From Gammaproteobacteria bacterium (lineage in GTDB: Bacteria; Pseudomonadota; Gammaproteobacteria; Eutrophobiales; Eutrophobiaceae): 7,431 bases of DNA. Positions 6,643 to 7,431 of the stretch are shown one piece after another. A model generated the notes under the pieces. It did not search any database. It was not told the origin of the DNA and saw nothing but the letters and a program-made list of their open reading frames with translations. Position numbers and translations under genes: made by a program. The stretch is from the NCBI GenBank assembly GCA_003645215.1, contig QNEM01000095.1, positions 1-7,431 on the forward strand, given 5' to 3'. Numbering within the stretch: the stretch's first letter is position 1; the number at the start of each line of letters is the position of its first letter.

Positions 6643-7431
6643 ATGTCATCACACTCCTTCCGTATCAGTAGACGAATTCTAATAGTAGTTATATTTTCTG
6701 TATTTACATTCCCTGCAGTTGCGGCAGAGAAACACGCGGGGGAGAAAAGCGCTGAAACGGCCTACCAGGGTGCAGGTTCACCAATTGAATCAGCCAAACA
6801 GGTTATTACCCCTGGCGCCCCAATGATCACAGCAGTTGAATTCGAAAAAGCAAAAAAGATCTTCTTTGAACGTTGTGCAGGGTGTCATGGCGTACTACGT
6901 AAAGGTGCGACAGGTAAACCTCTTACTCCTGATATCACACAGCCAAAAGGAACTGAATATCTGAAAGTTTTTATTAATTTCGGCTCACCTGCCGGCATGC
7001 CAAATTGGGGCAGTTCTGGTGCACTGACTGAAGAAGAAGTCGATCTAATGGCAAGATATATTCAGCATGAACCACCATTACCACCTGAATGGGGTATGGA
7101 GGAAATGATGGCAAGCTGGAAAGTCCTGATCCCGCCAGAAAATCGTCCAACAAAACAGATGAACAAACTGGACTTGACAAACCTTTTCTCAGTAACCCTG
7201 AGAGATGCCGGCCAGATTGCACTTATTGATGGAAAATCAAAAGAGATCGTAAAGATTATAAAAACCGGTTATGCGGTACACATCTCCCGTATTTCCTCAT
7301 CTGGCCGATACCTTTTTGTGATAGGCCGTGATGCCAGGATTAATCTTGTTGATCTGTGGATGAAAAGTCCGGATAACGTTGCTGAAATTAAAGTTGGTCT
7401 GGAAGCACGTTCTGTCGAAACTTCAAAATAC
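6643..7431 (+). CDS. nirS: Cytochrome cd1 nitrite reductase NirS (C-terminus cut by window edge)
   Basis: Periplasmic respiratory enzyme that reduces nitrite to nitric oxide, the defining step of denitrification. The first 263 codons of a protein of usually about 570-600 residues are present. Residues 1-28 form a Sec-like signal peptide with arginines, a hydrophobic core and cleavage near AVAA. The haem c site is CAGCH (78-82), with His82 and the probable axial Met119 in GSPAGMPNWG. His213 in TGYAVHISR is the expected proximal ligand of haem d1. Spacing from the haem c histidine to Met (37) and to the d1 histidine (131) equals that of Pseudomonas aeruginosa NirS. Tyr41 in ETAYQGAG sits where P. 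aeruginosa has its active-site Tyr10. The beta-propeller d1 domain begins at about residue 180 and continues past the edge. GGGGAA at 6629-6634, 8 nt before the ATG, supports the start. Two FNR/Dnr-type boxes lie upstream. Confidence 0.97.
   Translation, partial: MSSHSFRISRRILIVVIFSVFTFPAVAAEKHAGEKSAETAYQGAGSPIESAKQVITPGAPMITAVEFEKAKKIFFERCAGCHGVLRKGATGKPLTPDITQPKGTEYLKVFINFGSPAGMPNWGSSGALTEEEVDLMARYIQHEPPLPPEWGMEEMMASWKVLIPPENRPTKQMNKLDLTNLFSVTLRDAGQIALIDGKSKEIVKIIKTGYAVHISRISSSGRYLFVIGRDARINLVDLWMKSPDNVAEIKVGLEARSVETSKY

Noticed and set aside
6666..6690. Twin-arginine signal in NirS (SRRIL)
   Set aside because: It lacks the full S-R-R-x-F-L-K pattern and has a strongly hydrophobic core. 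Cytochromes c are exported by Sec before haem attachment, so a Sec signal is the better reading.
6974..7222. Minus-strand ORF of 82 codons
   Set aside because: It is antisense to the well-conserved haem c and linker region of nirS.

Overview
The window looks like chromosomal DNA of a denitrifying gammaproteobacterium. The evidence is a Uup that closely follows the Escherichia coli protein, a full-length FadE of the E. coli/Pseudomonas type (about 817 residues with a membrane-anchored N terminus), and a cytochrome cd1 nitrite reductase (NirS) that keeps the Pseudomonas aeruginosa residue spacing. Codon use and base composition look moderate and even throughout. There is no sign of insertion sequences, phage genes, tRNA, rRNA or CRISPR. 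The species cannot be named from this sequence.

Layout. Positions 1-1554 (minus strand) hold the N-terminal 518 codons of uup, an ABC-F ATPase that runs off the left edge. Behind it on the same strand is a TetR-family regulator (1602-2291). A 182-bp divergent intergenic region (2292-2473) separates the regulator from a plus-strand run of three genes. This gap is rich in structure: three tandem 13-bp repeats, a TAGAC/GTCTA dyad touching a TATACT box, and a CGAGCGCTCG palindrome. The three genes are fadE (2474-4927), a DUF4442 hotdog-fold protein (4974-5447) and an FMN-dependent nitronate monooxygenase/FabK-like oxidoreductase (5476-6438). They are separated by 46 and 28 bp and are probably one operon. 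A 204-bp gap (6439-6642) then carries two FNR/ANR/Dnr boxes arranged as one long dyad, followed by the start of nirS (6643 to the right edge).

How the genes work together. FadE performs the first oxidation of fatty-acid beta-oxidation. The hotdog protein probably acts on, or binds, acyl-CoA thioesters. The flavin enzyme could reduce or oxidise an unusual acyl or nitroalkane substrate. The divergent TetR protein is the natural candidate for an acyl-CoA-responsive repressor of this set. nirS is a separate, oxygen- and nitrogen-oxide-controlled unit that begins the denitrification region. Nothing here is clearly a new defence or mobile system. The points most worth following up are the uncharacterised hotdog plus flavoprotein pair attached to fadE, and the operator architecture of the two intergenic regions.
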